NCBI GenBank assembly: GCA_013397075.1
Contig: VWZS01009593.1
Coordinates: forward strand, 538,618-602,617
DNA: 64,000 nucleotides
Direction of reading: 5' to 3'
DNA from: Rhabdornis inornatus
Taxonomy: Eukaryota; Chordata; Aves; Passeriformes; Rhabdornithidae
A program made the position numbers and the translations under genes. The notes under the pieces were generated by a model. That model worked only from the letters and a program-made list of their open reading frames with translations, was not told the origin of the DNA and searched no databases. Positions 12,921 through 23,390 of this stretch are shown piece after piece; position 1 is the stretch's first letter, and each line of letters opens with the position of its first letter.

Positions 12921-15900
12921 AAACAAATCAAAAATTGTATTTCATTGTTCTAAATTTGTATGAATACAGATACCTTCTAAAGTTGGTGTGCATAATACCT
13001 ACTTGTGTCGGGCTGTAAGTTATGTGGAGTGTAAATAGAGGAGAGAAAGAATGCTGTACTGCAGATTTTTTCTTTAAATGGATACTTCATGATATGGATA
13101 CTGGTTTTTGAAAAGGGCAAAGGAAGAGATATCAGAATTTTACAGAGATGAAGTCATTTGAGAGATGAAGGATGGAAAAAATCAGGAGGATATTTGTATG
13201 GACCACAAAAATGTATTTGAGAAAAAGTGGATAAAAGGAACATAGCTTGATATGATTTAATACACTTCTGAATAGAAATTAACTGGCTTTTCTGGACATA
13301 ATTTTGTTTATCTGACTAAAATCTTAATTACACTGAAACAATGATCTAAAATATTTTTTAATTAAAAATTTGCATGTGAACACACAAAACTCATTTAATG
13401 CTTTTATTCTGAGTTAATGCACCTGAAAATTCTTCCTCTGAAGTACTAAATCACATCCTCTTCTGATACATATTGGAATAAATCCAGTGAAGTCCAAAAA
13501 GTTACACTGATATAAGACAGCTGATAACTGATCATCTACATCCATTTCTCTTTAGAAATAATGCAGAAATGACAAGGAAAAAAATATGTGCAGACTGTGA
13601 GAATGAATGAAAGTAGGCAATTTAAAAGAGATAAATAAGAATGGAGTATATAAAATGATGGAGTGATTAAATGATAGGTCAGGCAGTTCAGATAAGATGC
13701 TCTGAAATTATTATTTTGCCTAGTTCTTAAGTATTAAAAGAGGATAATTATACATCAAAAAGTTCTGTTTAAACAGTATTCTGTAGAAGTTGTTCATGCA
13801 AGAAAAGACTTAGCTTATCTTGCATTTTTACTAAATTCATGTGCTATCTCAATGCAAAGAAAATAGTTCCCACAATTACATTACATAGGCATACAAGCAG
13901 TTATGGTCCAGACGCTAATACCTATCACTACATTAAGTGATTACAAAATTACAGCCAATGAATTTTCTGGTATAATTTCTCTAGTTTTATAACATCTAGG
14001 ATTTAAAAAGATACCAAAGCCCTTTCTTCAGAAATCTCTTTCTTTCCTAAACCTGGAGCATCCTACAAAAACCTTTTGGATTAACTACTAACTGAAGCTG
14101 CTGTCAGACTGGCAGATGTAGCCCTATCACAAAGCACTCTAGAGTAAACCTTTCTATGAAATATTCTCTCCTTTTCCAAATACCTAGTGATAATGAGTAT
14201 GAAATTATGCAGTCCAAATAATTAATGAAAGAAAACTATTGTGACTATGTCAAAGTCTCTGAATAGCTGTATATTGTTAACCAATTCAACGAAAGATAAT
14301 GGAATAAAATACCAATTTATACATGTTTATCTGATATTTCTTCACTATATTAATGTGATACCACTCTATTGTACGAGATTACAGACTCATTTGATAGCTG
14401 CCCTTGTCATTTTAAGATCTGCATACCTACTTCTTTCAGATCTTCTTTTCTTAGTATATATTCTGCTATATATTTTTAGATTACTTTATTCTATATACAA
14501 AGAGCTGCCTTCTCTTTTCCTTACTATTGCATACAATCCTCCCAACCAAACAGTAGAGGTTCTCACTGATGGCCTCTCAGATGTCAGAGGAAATAAAGAA
14601 TTGGGGAAAAACTTCTTGTATTGGCTGAAATATCAGGAAAACTTGTATCTCTGACCTGATCCAGATTCTCATAACCATATGGGAGAAAATAAAATGCTTT
14701 AACAACTTTATCCCTTTCTATAAAATCTTGAAAAGTGATAATATGCTTTTTTTCAAAGACACTTATCTTGAAATATGGATAAGATTTTATCGTTTCAGTA
14801 TGAATAACTTTTAATTGATTTGTGAATCTGCTGTCAGCATTGCCTTTTTACAACTCCTTCTCTGGTTTGAAAGAGAGAGAAAAAACAATTGTATAGCAGT
14901 TCCTGCAAAATAGGAACATTTGTTTTGGCTTTTCTCCAAGTAATGATTACACCAATGAACACAAAAAAATAGATATCATCATTGTTCTTCATCATATTTT
15001 TTTTTCTTATGCTATTACTCTTACAATTTATTTTTAGTCAAGAGAAGATGCAGCATTTTAATTCAAAACTGATTGTGCAGATCTTTTCAGAGAGCTGAAT
15101 GGTATTAATTATGACATTTTGTTAACATTGTTTGGTTATCACTGTTAATTTTAAAAATATTTTTAAGCTAAAATATCTGAGTGTGTTTTATTAATTCAAA
15201 TTGTAAGAACAGGAAGTGCAGTAAGTTATACAAAAAATGTCAATAGAAAATTATTTACTAGAAACACAAAAATATCTGACGTGATAAAAATCATATTGCA
15301 AAAATATTTCTGTTCAGTCTTGCATACAGGATTTATTCACAGAAGCATTCCTTCAGATAAAATTAATATTAGTCAGATAAAGAAAGTTATACATTAACAT
15401 GATTCCTTCTATCATTATAAACTTTAAGAATGAAAGGTACCTTTGCCTTTGTAAACTGACTACTCTAAAAAGATCCAGACTTTATTTGTTTGGAAGGGGT
15501 TTGTTTTCTTCATGGAGTGTTATGGGGTTAATGCCAGCAAGCACTTGTATGTTTTCTGATAAGTCCATAGGTTTAAACAGGCCCAGGAGCTATAAATCCA
15601 AATAGGTAAAAAAAAATCAAAAAAAAAAATCAATCTGTGTTTTAATTTTTAAAAACCTAAATTTTCCTCTCAAATGAAATAAAACACTACTTCTCAAACA
15701 AAACCAAAACACCCCACACCTGTATAATTATTCTGTAAGCTTTCTTTCAATTTAAAAGTAGAAGGTACCCTTTGCATTTCTGAAGGATTTTTTTTAATAC
15801 AATTATTAGAGCTGATGTTTCTTCATAAGAATTCAAACACATGTCAAGAGAGAGTAGCATCACAACTTTATTTTTATATGAGTTTATGACCAACAAGTTA

Positions 15901-16265
15901 GAGGTCCCAGTCAGCTCCTCTGCACTGAGAGATTGCTCTGCAGTGAGGAGGTAGGGGTGACAAGGGATTGCTGGATCCTTGCTGTCTGAGTTTCTTAGAC
16001 TAGCTACTGGGGGGATTCACAGTGTGATTCATATTTTAATGTACAAATTAATTTTAAAATTATATGTGGGACCAATAGAGAAATGAAGATTAAATTTTAC
16101 ACGTCATACTTTTTACTCTAGCCCTGTGTTAAAGGTAAAGCCTATTTTAGTCTCTATAAACTAGATAAATCAAAACTTCTGCTAGCTGTCACATGGAAGA
16201 TCTATCCTACAACAATCGAGGGTACAAAAGGCTATGACTAGAACACAATGAATATGATGTAAATT
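12921..16265. other. AT-rich unique DNA, no gene seen
   Basis: No gene recognised. A 137-codon frame at 14241-14654 (plus) has a leucine/isoleucine-rich middle, which is a common by-product of AT-rich DNA, and no recognisable family. A fragment resembling an ancient amniote repeat sits at 13485-13533 and is listed separately. The stretch 15900-16020 is mildly GC-richer, with no assignable identity. Confidence 0.5.
13485..13533 (+). repeat. Possible fragment of an amniote-age dispersed repeat
   Basis: The words CCAGTGAAGTC, GTTACACTGAT and CAGCTGA occur in the same order and spacing as in a dispersed sequence I remember as frequent in bird, turtle and crocodile genomes. I cannot name the family with certainty. 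Only about 50 bp is recognisable. Confidence 0.4.
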
Positions 16266-16454
16266 GAAAAAAACCAAACAAAAAACCAAACAAAATACAA
16301 CAATAAAAAAGCCCCAAACAAAACAACAACAACAAAACAACAATAACAAACAAAACCAAAAACAAACAAACAAACAAACCAACAAACAAACAAAAAAGAC
16401 ACAAAAAACCAAAACAACAACAAAAAAAAACAAACGAAAACACACACCAAAAAA
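16266..16454 (+). repeat. Low-complexity A-rich tract with CAAA/CAA/CAAAA units
   Basis: About 190 bp made almost only of A and C on the plus strand, mostly CAAA, CAA and CCAAA units. Long open frames on both strands here, rich in Lys/Gln/Thr/Asn on the plus strand and in Phe/Cys/Leu/Val on the minus strand, are produced by the missing stop codons and are not genes. Confidence 0.95.
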
Positions 16455-16636
16455 TTATCCTTTCCAGAAAAGAGGCAGTATAATTGAAAGTCAGATGGAT
16501 TTTTGCAAGGGACTAGATCGTTTGCATAACATTTACATAAACCAGATTAAATTTTGGGAATGTACAGAAAGTATTACTGATGCATTCACTTTTAGTAACA
16601 ATTTTTCAGAAATAATTTTAGAAATAATTTTTGGAA

Positions 16637-16936
16637 ACGTAAGATGTTTCGCATCACAGTCGCTTCGCATTGGAATGCTGTTGAGCATTTTCTGCTCAAA
16701 AGGCGAGGTGCAGTGCTGTGCTGTGCTGTGCTGTGCTGTGCTGTGCTGTGCTGGGGGGTCCGGCGCCAGCTGTGCTGCTGGAGCCGCATCCACCAGCGAC
16801 TGACACGCTCCATCTGGTGGCTCTCGGGTGCGCGGCTCAGATGCAGAGCTGTGCTGGCTCTCAGCGAAGGGTGCTCTCATCTCCCTCTGCAAACCCACTC
16901 CGAGCAGTAGCATCAGTAGTATTTGTCACCAGCACG
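16637..16936. other. CpG-rich segment in an AT-rich desert
   Basis: I count 16 CpG dinucleotides in these 300 bp, against very few in the kilobases on either side. The stretch is also clearly GC-rich (for example GGGGGGTCCGGCGCC near 16753). Such a segment can be a small CpG island with promoter activity, or a GC-rich insertion that has not yet lost its CpGs. No TATA box, exon with good splice sites or known repeat is recognisable. Open frames on both strands cross it but are partly made by the internal GTGCT repeat and resemble no family known to me. Confidence 0.6.
16713..16752. repeat. (GTGCT)8 pentanucleotide microsatellite
   Basis: Eight uninterrupted GTGCT units lie inside the CpG-rich segment. 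On the minus strand it reads AGCAC. It generates runs of Cys-Ala-Val-Leu or Gln-His-Ser-Thr-Ala in spurious reading frames. Confidence 0.95.
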
Positions 16937-19042
16937 CTATGGGACATGACATCTGCAACCTCTAGCATCCATAGGATTTATATTAACCCAATGATGCACA
17001 GTCAGCCACTCATAATTGGCAAATCTCTAAGTGTTCCAGAAGCTAGAATACTATGGATTTCTGTGTTACAGAATTATGGAAATGCCAAAAAATCTGAATC
17101 AGTCATGTGGAAAAGTTAACAGGGTCTAAAATACCAGAATTATTGTTAGTTCACCTTCTGTCCAGTTCTTATCACAGTATCTTTTCTTATCAGAATTTAA
17201 TTTCATAAATGGTTATGGCTGTAAGACTTCAATAACCCACACTGTGTAATATGAACTGTTTGGGAACAGATGTGTTCCTTGTAGCTTTCTACCAATAAGA
17301 GCCCTCATCTCATTCCTTCTCTTTTATATCTGCTAAGAAAAAGAATGTTATTGAAGGACCTCAAATCCAGCTCTGGGAAAAAATAAATAAATTTGGTAAC
17401 AATAAAAACCTGCATTAGTCAGCCAAGCAAAAATCTGCATCATTACATCAAAGGTCAAAATATCTCCAGACAGAAGTTTCCATATGTAGATTCTACTTTT
17501 GAGTTCTAGGCAAGTGCAGATGACAAACTTTCATGTCATGTAGCAAGGGACAAGAGGAAAAGAGCGCTTCAGAGGTAGGAAGCAGCTAAATACTGGAGGA
17601 GGATGTTGTTACTGCACACTTGCAAGCATCACTATCTATCTGTACTGGATTCTTGCCTTAATTTTACAGAAAGATTCTGAGAAAGATGCCTGTGAAATTT
17701 CAACTAGAAGCCTATAATGAGTTTGAATTTTAGTACTTCATAAGAGCAAACACGTCAGTGTTTTCCTTCTGATTTTTCTTTTAAGACAAAGTACCATGAA
17801 CTCAATTCAAATATTTATTGAAAAACCGTTTATGAAAATTGTGTGCTATCCTGCACTACATATTACTTTCCCCAGTATATTCTTAAACCTGAAAACCAAA
17901 CTTTATCTGGAAATGCACATAGAGGTTTCAAAACTGTTCTGATACTATAGCTTCTTTAATTTGCAAGCTGAGATATGTTGAAATAATATCGACTAAGCTG
18001 TCATACTTATTTGCTTATATACAGCAAATGCTAGAAAATAATAAACAGGGACTGTATGAAAAGGGAGTTCACTATGGGTCTGTAATTCTCCTTTTCCTAA
18101 TCATATTGAGTAGTTCCACTGAAGTCATCGCAGGTTTGACTTTACATGGGCAGACTGCAAATACTTCAAGGCTTTTTAAAAACAATTCATATTTCTTACA
18201 TATACTTGAAAAACAAATTTAAGAGAAAAATCAAAAGGAAAAAAAAATGTATTTTAGTCCTTTCTACTTGAAATATTATTGACAGATGGAGGAAAAATAC
18301 TGTATTATTTTCAAAATTATTCAAGTTATTAAATTATAGAAATTATGAGTAGTTAGTTTTACAGCACATACTACATGTATACTTAAGTACATGCCAAGTA
18401 CATACTTCTGTCTGTGTGAACGTGCTTTTATAAAATTCTCAGCAATTGCAGAGGTGCAGAGAAAGCATAAGTATGAAAACAAGTTAAGAAAGGCAAGAAT
18501 AAGGTTGTTTCTATGAGTAGAAACAAGGATGAGAGAAGGAGAGCACTGAGTATAGGAGAAAATTTCTGTGACTGAAGGAACTTAGTAACAAGTAAATCAC
18601 TGAGATTTCTTTAAGGTTTACTCTCAGTTCTTATTGCATCACTTTTAATACTATGTTGTGGTCTTAAATTTTTGTGACTCTGCATCCCATTTACAGAAAT
18701 AGATTATTAAAAATAAATCTGTCCCTCAGGCTTAGATATTTAAATTGTTAGTTCCAAAAAGCACAAGCTAAGTATTTTTTCATGTCTTTCATTTCTTCCA
18801 GTATTGTTTGGGAAAAAGGTACTACTGCCAAATATTAAAGGTCACTGCTGCTAAACTATCTGATGCTAGAAAAGATACCATTGTAAACCTCAAAAATCTA
18901 TGTCCATAAACATGTATGTAGCATAATTTCTATTGATAAATCTTTGTGAGCTCAACTTTCATATTAAAAACTCAGTAATCTTCAAGACTTACACTAAAAG
19001 ATTAAGAAACCTTAACTTCTATTTAATGTGAAGCAAGGTGTG
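16937..19042. other. AT-rich unique DNA, no gene seen
   Basis: No gene, RNA gene or repeat recognised. Open frames are short and without family resemblance. Confidence 0.55.
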
Positions 19043-19132
19043 GTTATTTGTTTGGTTTGGATGGGTTTTGGTTTCTGTTTGTTTCTTTTGGGGGTTTTTT
19101 GTTGTTTTTGTTGGTTTGTTGGGGGATTTTTT
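19043..19132. repeat. T/G-rich low-complexity tract
   Basis: About 90 bp composed mainly of GTTT, GGTTT and T runs on the plus strand. It is one of several similar tracts in the window and is not coding. Confidence 0.85.
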
Positions 19133-19539
19133 ATGTGATAAATAGTATTGGCAATAACCAAAAAAGATCAAATGGTCAGCTTTTCCAAACATTTTTATTT
19201 TTAAAATAGTATAGGTAGTTTTATACTCAATGCCATAGGTGAATATGAACTGTACTTCACATATTTTAAACAACTGTAATTATTTAGTAATGTTAGTTTA
19301 GTTTATTCAGTTAATTTTATGAAAACTGAAGGTTCCAATGTTTTGTTCCTTTCCAAAATGGAAGCAGGTTCTGAAATCACAATATTTACTTTAAAATCAT
19401 TTGTGAATGACACTTCTCTTAGTTAGCTTTTTATGTTATTTAATGTTAGTATGTTACATTATTACGTTATAATGTTTTTATGTTATTTAATATAGTTCTT
19501 TAAAAATATAACATCACTGTGTGGGCACGAATGTTACTG

Positions 19540-19860
19540 ATGTGTTGCACTCCATCTATTTAGCAGTTAATGTAATGCATCCCAGGCTTTGTTTATCTGT
19601 GTAAGGATGCCTTGGAGTCCCTGCACCTTGGGGCACTTGTAATACTTGGCATTATTGCTTAGAGGCATGGAAATTAATTTTCTCATCTTGGGATAAGAGG
19701 ACCCTAATTGTGTCTGCTCAGCAGCAGCTCAAAACCTGTCGTTTTCAGCCATGGAGATACCATTCCCACTTGGGCCAGCCTTTGATTGACAGGGATTATA
19801 ACAAACTGGCCACCTCTTAAATTGCATGCCATTCTTCTTAAGCAAAGATCAGGTATGAAC
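19540..19860. promoter_or_regulatory. Putative conserved noncoding element / developmental enhancer
   Basis: This 320-bp stretch differs from its surroundings by balanced composition and a dense series of homeodomain-type motifs. Positions 19783-19792 read TGATTGACAG, the exact composite PBX-PREP/MEIS site known from Hox-dependent enhancers. It is followed at once by GGGATTA (19793-19799), which fits bicoid-type (OTX/PITX) factors. AATTAATTTT (about 19671-19680) and an ATGCAT core (about 19575-19580) are also present. The look is that of vertebrate ultraconserved enhancers, which cluster in gene deserts beside developmental regulators. That it is conserved is my inference from appearance only, and the target gene is outside the window and unknown. 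Confidence 0.45.
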
Positions 19861-20364
19861 ATCCAAAATTAGTTTGGTTTTTTTGTTTAATCCCATAGTA
19901 AAACAATATGAAAAATTAGAAAAAAGTCTGCATATGAAAAGGCAGAGACAATTTCACTATTGAAATACAGTGTCTGTGCCTCATAAGAGCAACCCTTCTT
20001 CAAGTATCAGCTACCAAAACTGTAAACATGGCTTCACCAAAAAATATCCATGCCAGATTAGTTAATACAGTTTACAGGAGAGGAGTTGAATCACATAGCC
20101 TTCAAATCCAAAAATAATTATAAAGTTTGTATTTATAGTCGTCTCATTTTTCACACTACTTAGCAGTCTGTAATGTTTCATGAGTTCATACAAGCTCAAA
20201 AGCCCTGTACTGCCAGCTTCCATTGGAACTGTAAGTCTTAGTGTTCCTGAAAACTCAGCCTCTGGGACCTCGGATCAGTTACTGACAAAAACAACAATCT
20301 ACTCCCTTTAAAGTTTGTTTTAAATCACTTATCATTAAGGACTCCGGATCACAGGAAATGTCTG

Positions 20365-20412
20365 AGGATTTTAGGCACCTAAGTCCAGACTTCTGATCCT
20401 GAAAATCCTCAC
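20365..20412. repeat. Possible ancient amniote repeat fragment (TTAGGCACCTAA core)
   Basis: The near-palindromic core TTAGGCACCTAAGTCC followed by CCTGAAAATCC resembles short, widely dispersed sequences remembered from bird and reptile genomes. A related core occurs at 47071-47106. The family cannot be named from the sequence alone. Confidence 0.35.
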
Positions 20413-21611
20413 TTAGTTTAACACAGGAGGTGTCTACATTTTATTGACAAATTAATTTATCACTTCAAATTCTTTAGAGGCTTACAAAGGCATTCTTATC
20501 CTATGATGATTTCCAATCTGAATAGTGTGCCAGTTTGTCCTAATTATTTCTCTGTGGAGCCATACTTGTTTTCTGTTCGTATCTGGGAGTAATTTGTCAC
20601 AAAGCTTTGTTGCTTCATGTTGTTATGGGACTTAATAATCTTCTAAAGGAACCATTATAGATGTGTGAAATGTTACTGGGATTCACATGATTTCTTTACA
20701 AAGAAATGAAAGTAACTTGCGAAGTCCCACTTCTACTTTGTAAAACATTAAAATCCTGAAACTAAAATATTAGAAATATTAAGAATCCTAAGTGCTGCCT
20801 ACCTAGGGACCAGTGTTATTTGTCCCAAATACAACCATTTCATTGCCACGTTTAAGTGTCAATCCTTCGTTCCAACCCTTTCATTATTCTATGCATATCA
20901 TGCATCTCTTACTGCTCTCACTACACAAGATCCACTGATGCAGAAAAATATAAAAAATTATTGTTTTTCTATCATTGACAAAAATTAATTGTAGCACCAT
21001 TTTTCCAATGGACAGTACAGTATGTTATTTTCCTTTCACATTTTTGTCCCATCTGTAGCTTTATTCTCTGAAAGTATAAGAAAGAATAAAAAGCTTTTTA
21101 GAAAAGTTTTATTAACATTCGTGTTTAACTCTCCTTGTCTTGGTGAAGAGCTATGTATGCTTATCCAGTACTGTTTAAAAATAGTTCTTTCTTTTAAACA
21201 CAAAAGGTTAAAGAGTCTAAAAGATCTGAGGTTGCAATCCCTGAAATACTTTCTCTGCTGTCCTGGGAGTGTGACAGTCAGCAGAGATGAGCTGCTTCTC
21301 GCATCCGTTGCTATGCAACCTCTGTGGCATCCCAGGAGCTCAAATGTCTCTGTCCTGTACTTCATGCACAAAATGGGGAGAAAAGCTGTCAGCTTTGGGG
21401 GTTTTATCAAGTATTTTCAGCTTACTATTCAGTCAAGGGAATTTGTGTAGAAAGATCTAGAAAACTGAAAGACAGAAAGAAACTTTAACCATGGGGAACA
21501 TGATCTTAAAAAACAATCTCTGTCAGTAATTTATAGGAATAGCCAAATAGCACTTTGTTCACTTGAATCCTTACTGCATTTTTTAATGACTTGTAACAAA
21601 AAATGTACGGG

Positions 21612-21662
21612 ATTTTTTTGTTTGTTTGCTTGTTTTTGTGTTTTTTTGTTGTTTTTTTTTTT
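21612..21662. repeat. T-rich low-complexity tract
   Basis: Runs of T separated by single G or C bases (TTTG units) over about 50 bp. Simple sequence, not coding. Confidence 0.9.
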
Positions 21663-23067
21663 CAGAACATCCTGTAAAATCCACATTTTCAACAAAATTC
21701 CCATTTAGAGAAAAAGAAGCTGAGCTGCAAATAAGAACATAAAAGCAAGAATAAGATAGGAAAACAAGGAAAAGAAAAATAGGAGCTTTCATTTGTTTCT
21801 CCTGCACCCCAATCTCCATTTCATTGACTGTTACATTTCTAATTAAAATAGAAATGAAGCATACTTTTTCTATTAAAAAAAAGTGCTGAATTATGAACTG
21901 AAAGGTTTTTTTTCTTTGTATTATGCCTGGGGAAGTCTACTTGCAGGTCTTTATTCCTGCTTCTTTCGATGTTTTTTCAGACAATTTTACAAGCAGCTTA
22001 ACTTTATAGTAATGCATGCAGTTTCTAAGCTACTTCAGTTCATCTACATTCATAATGATAATATAACCTACTTGGAAACAAAATACTTCATGGGAAATTA
22101 TATCGTACCATCTAATTTTATCAAGAACTGGCACGAAAGTTACTAAGTCCACGTAGGCCATGAATGTTTTATGGCAACAAAACCCAAATGATAGAGGAGA
22201 AATCTAGTTTTATGCCCATATTATGCACAAAACTTACCAAAAAATCCAAAATTAACTTCAGATGCGTAACATTGGCATTCAAGAAAAAAGAAAAGAATTA
22301 TTTACCTTCATGTTACCTTAGTTATAAAAGTATATTAGATTAAGCCTCAAATCTAGCAGTCTGTATAATCACTAATTGTGTGATATCTGCTGTAATATCA
22401 CACCTTGCTTTAGTTTTCTCCTCCATTAAAAAAGCTTTCATACTGAAATGTTCCACTGAAAGACCATGCACTGAGACCAATTAGAAGCAGGTTTGGTTCA
22501 TAAAATTTTATAAGGTTTTTAAAACAAGGTCTGCGTTAACAGCAGCTGTGCTGTTAAAGGTGTAAAAGGCAGATATGGATTTTACATGGTAAATACCAAA
22601 GGATTTTTTTTTTTTTAAGTAAAGAAAAAGGAGCCATTTATAGAAGTTTATCTACAAATTCAGTGTGAAATTCTGAGTGTTCCCAAACTGGAAATTTAAG
22701 TCATATATTCAGACCATTACCTACATATTTGGAACAGTTTTATTTAGTTCTATTTACATTTCCAAAACTTGATAATTTGAAATTGAGTTCTAGAAGGATA
22801 TTTCTCCTACATTCTTACTAAATAAAGTAACACAGAGAATGACCTATGAGCTGTAGCTGTACTATGCTTATCTTTTTGTAGATTCTGTATCTTTCTGAAT
22901 ACACAATTTGCTGTATTTTATAATAGATTAATGAAGTAACCTCACATCCAGATTAATTCACTCCATTCTTTCTAACAGATCCTAAGTTATTTAGTTTTTG
23001 TGGTGAATTACAGCATTTTAAAAGAGGTTTTACTAAGTATTGATTTTCACACTTATTTTCCTTCTAC

Positions 23068-23390
23068 TTTGGTGTCATCTTGAAACCCCACAATTTTCTT
23101 CCAGTCATAGGTAAAGATGGCAAATAAGACAGGCCCAAGACCCTGCCTTTGTTATCAGCCTCTGCAGTGTCTGACCCATTAACCACTGTTCTCAGAGTCT
23201 AGTCATCCAAACAGTTTTTACTCATCTGATTTTCCCCTGATCCAGACTGTAATGTTTAATGTGGGTGAGAGTATTACAGGTTTTGCTAAAGTCAGTGTAA
23301 ATGACATCCACTGCTCTCTTGCCATTTGCATACCCAGTCATTTTATCATAGGAGAAAATCAGATTAGTCAGGTGTGATTTACCCCTGGTA
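23068..23390 (-). mobile_element. Old CR1 fragment, reverse transcriptase region
   Basis: The reverse complement carries the CR1 reverse transcriptase in decayed form. The catalytic motif reads FQDD followed by Thr-Lys (23074-23085 for the four residues), where FADD is usual. Further right, the plus strand shows GACATCCACTGCTCTCTTGCC and a decayed version of the GATTTGCCCTTGGTGAAGCC motif, in the same order as in CR1 read backwards. Both ends are lost. Divergence from the remembered avian consensus is clearly greater than for the copies at 10.5 and 38.1 kb, so this is an older insertion. Confidence 0.8.

Larger units (their letters stand above)
19861..23067. other. AT-rich unique DNA, no gene seen
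   Basis: No gene recognised. A 142-codon frame at 21022-21450 (plus) overlaps a 124-codon frame on the other strand; neither resembles a known protein. Near 21240-21370 the sequence is less AT-rich, which explains the open frames. A possible ancient repeat at 20365-20412 and a T-rich tract at 21612-21662 are listed separately. Confidence 0.5.

Noticed and set aside
14241..14654. 137-codon frame with a hydrophobic middle, possible membrane protein
   Set aside because: Leu/Ile/Tyr-rich composition follows from AT-rich DNA; no start context, splice or family evidence.
16264..16803. 179-codon open frame on the plus strand
   Set aside because: Most of it is the A-rich simple tract (Lys/Gln/Thr/Asn runs) and its end is the GTGCT repeat; no protein family.
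21022..21450. Overlapping 142- and 124-codon frames on opposite strands
   Set aside because: Neither resembles a known protein; mutual overlap is typical of chance openness in a locally GC-richer piece.
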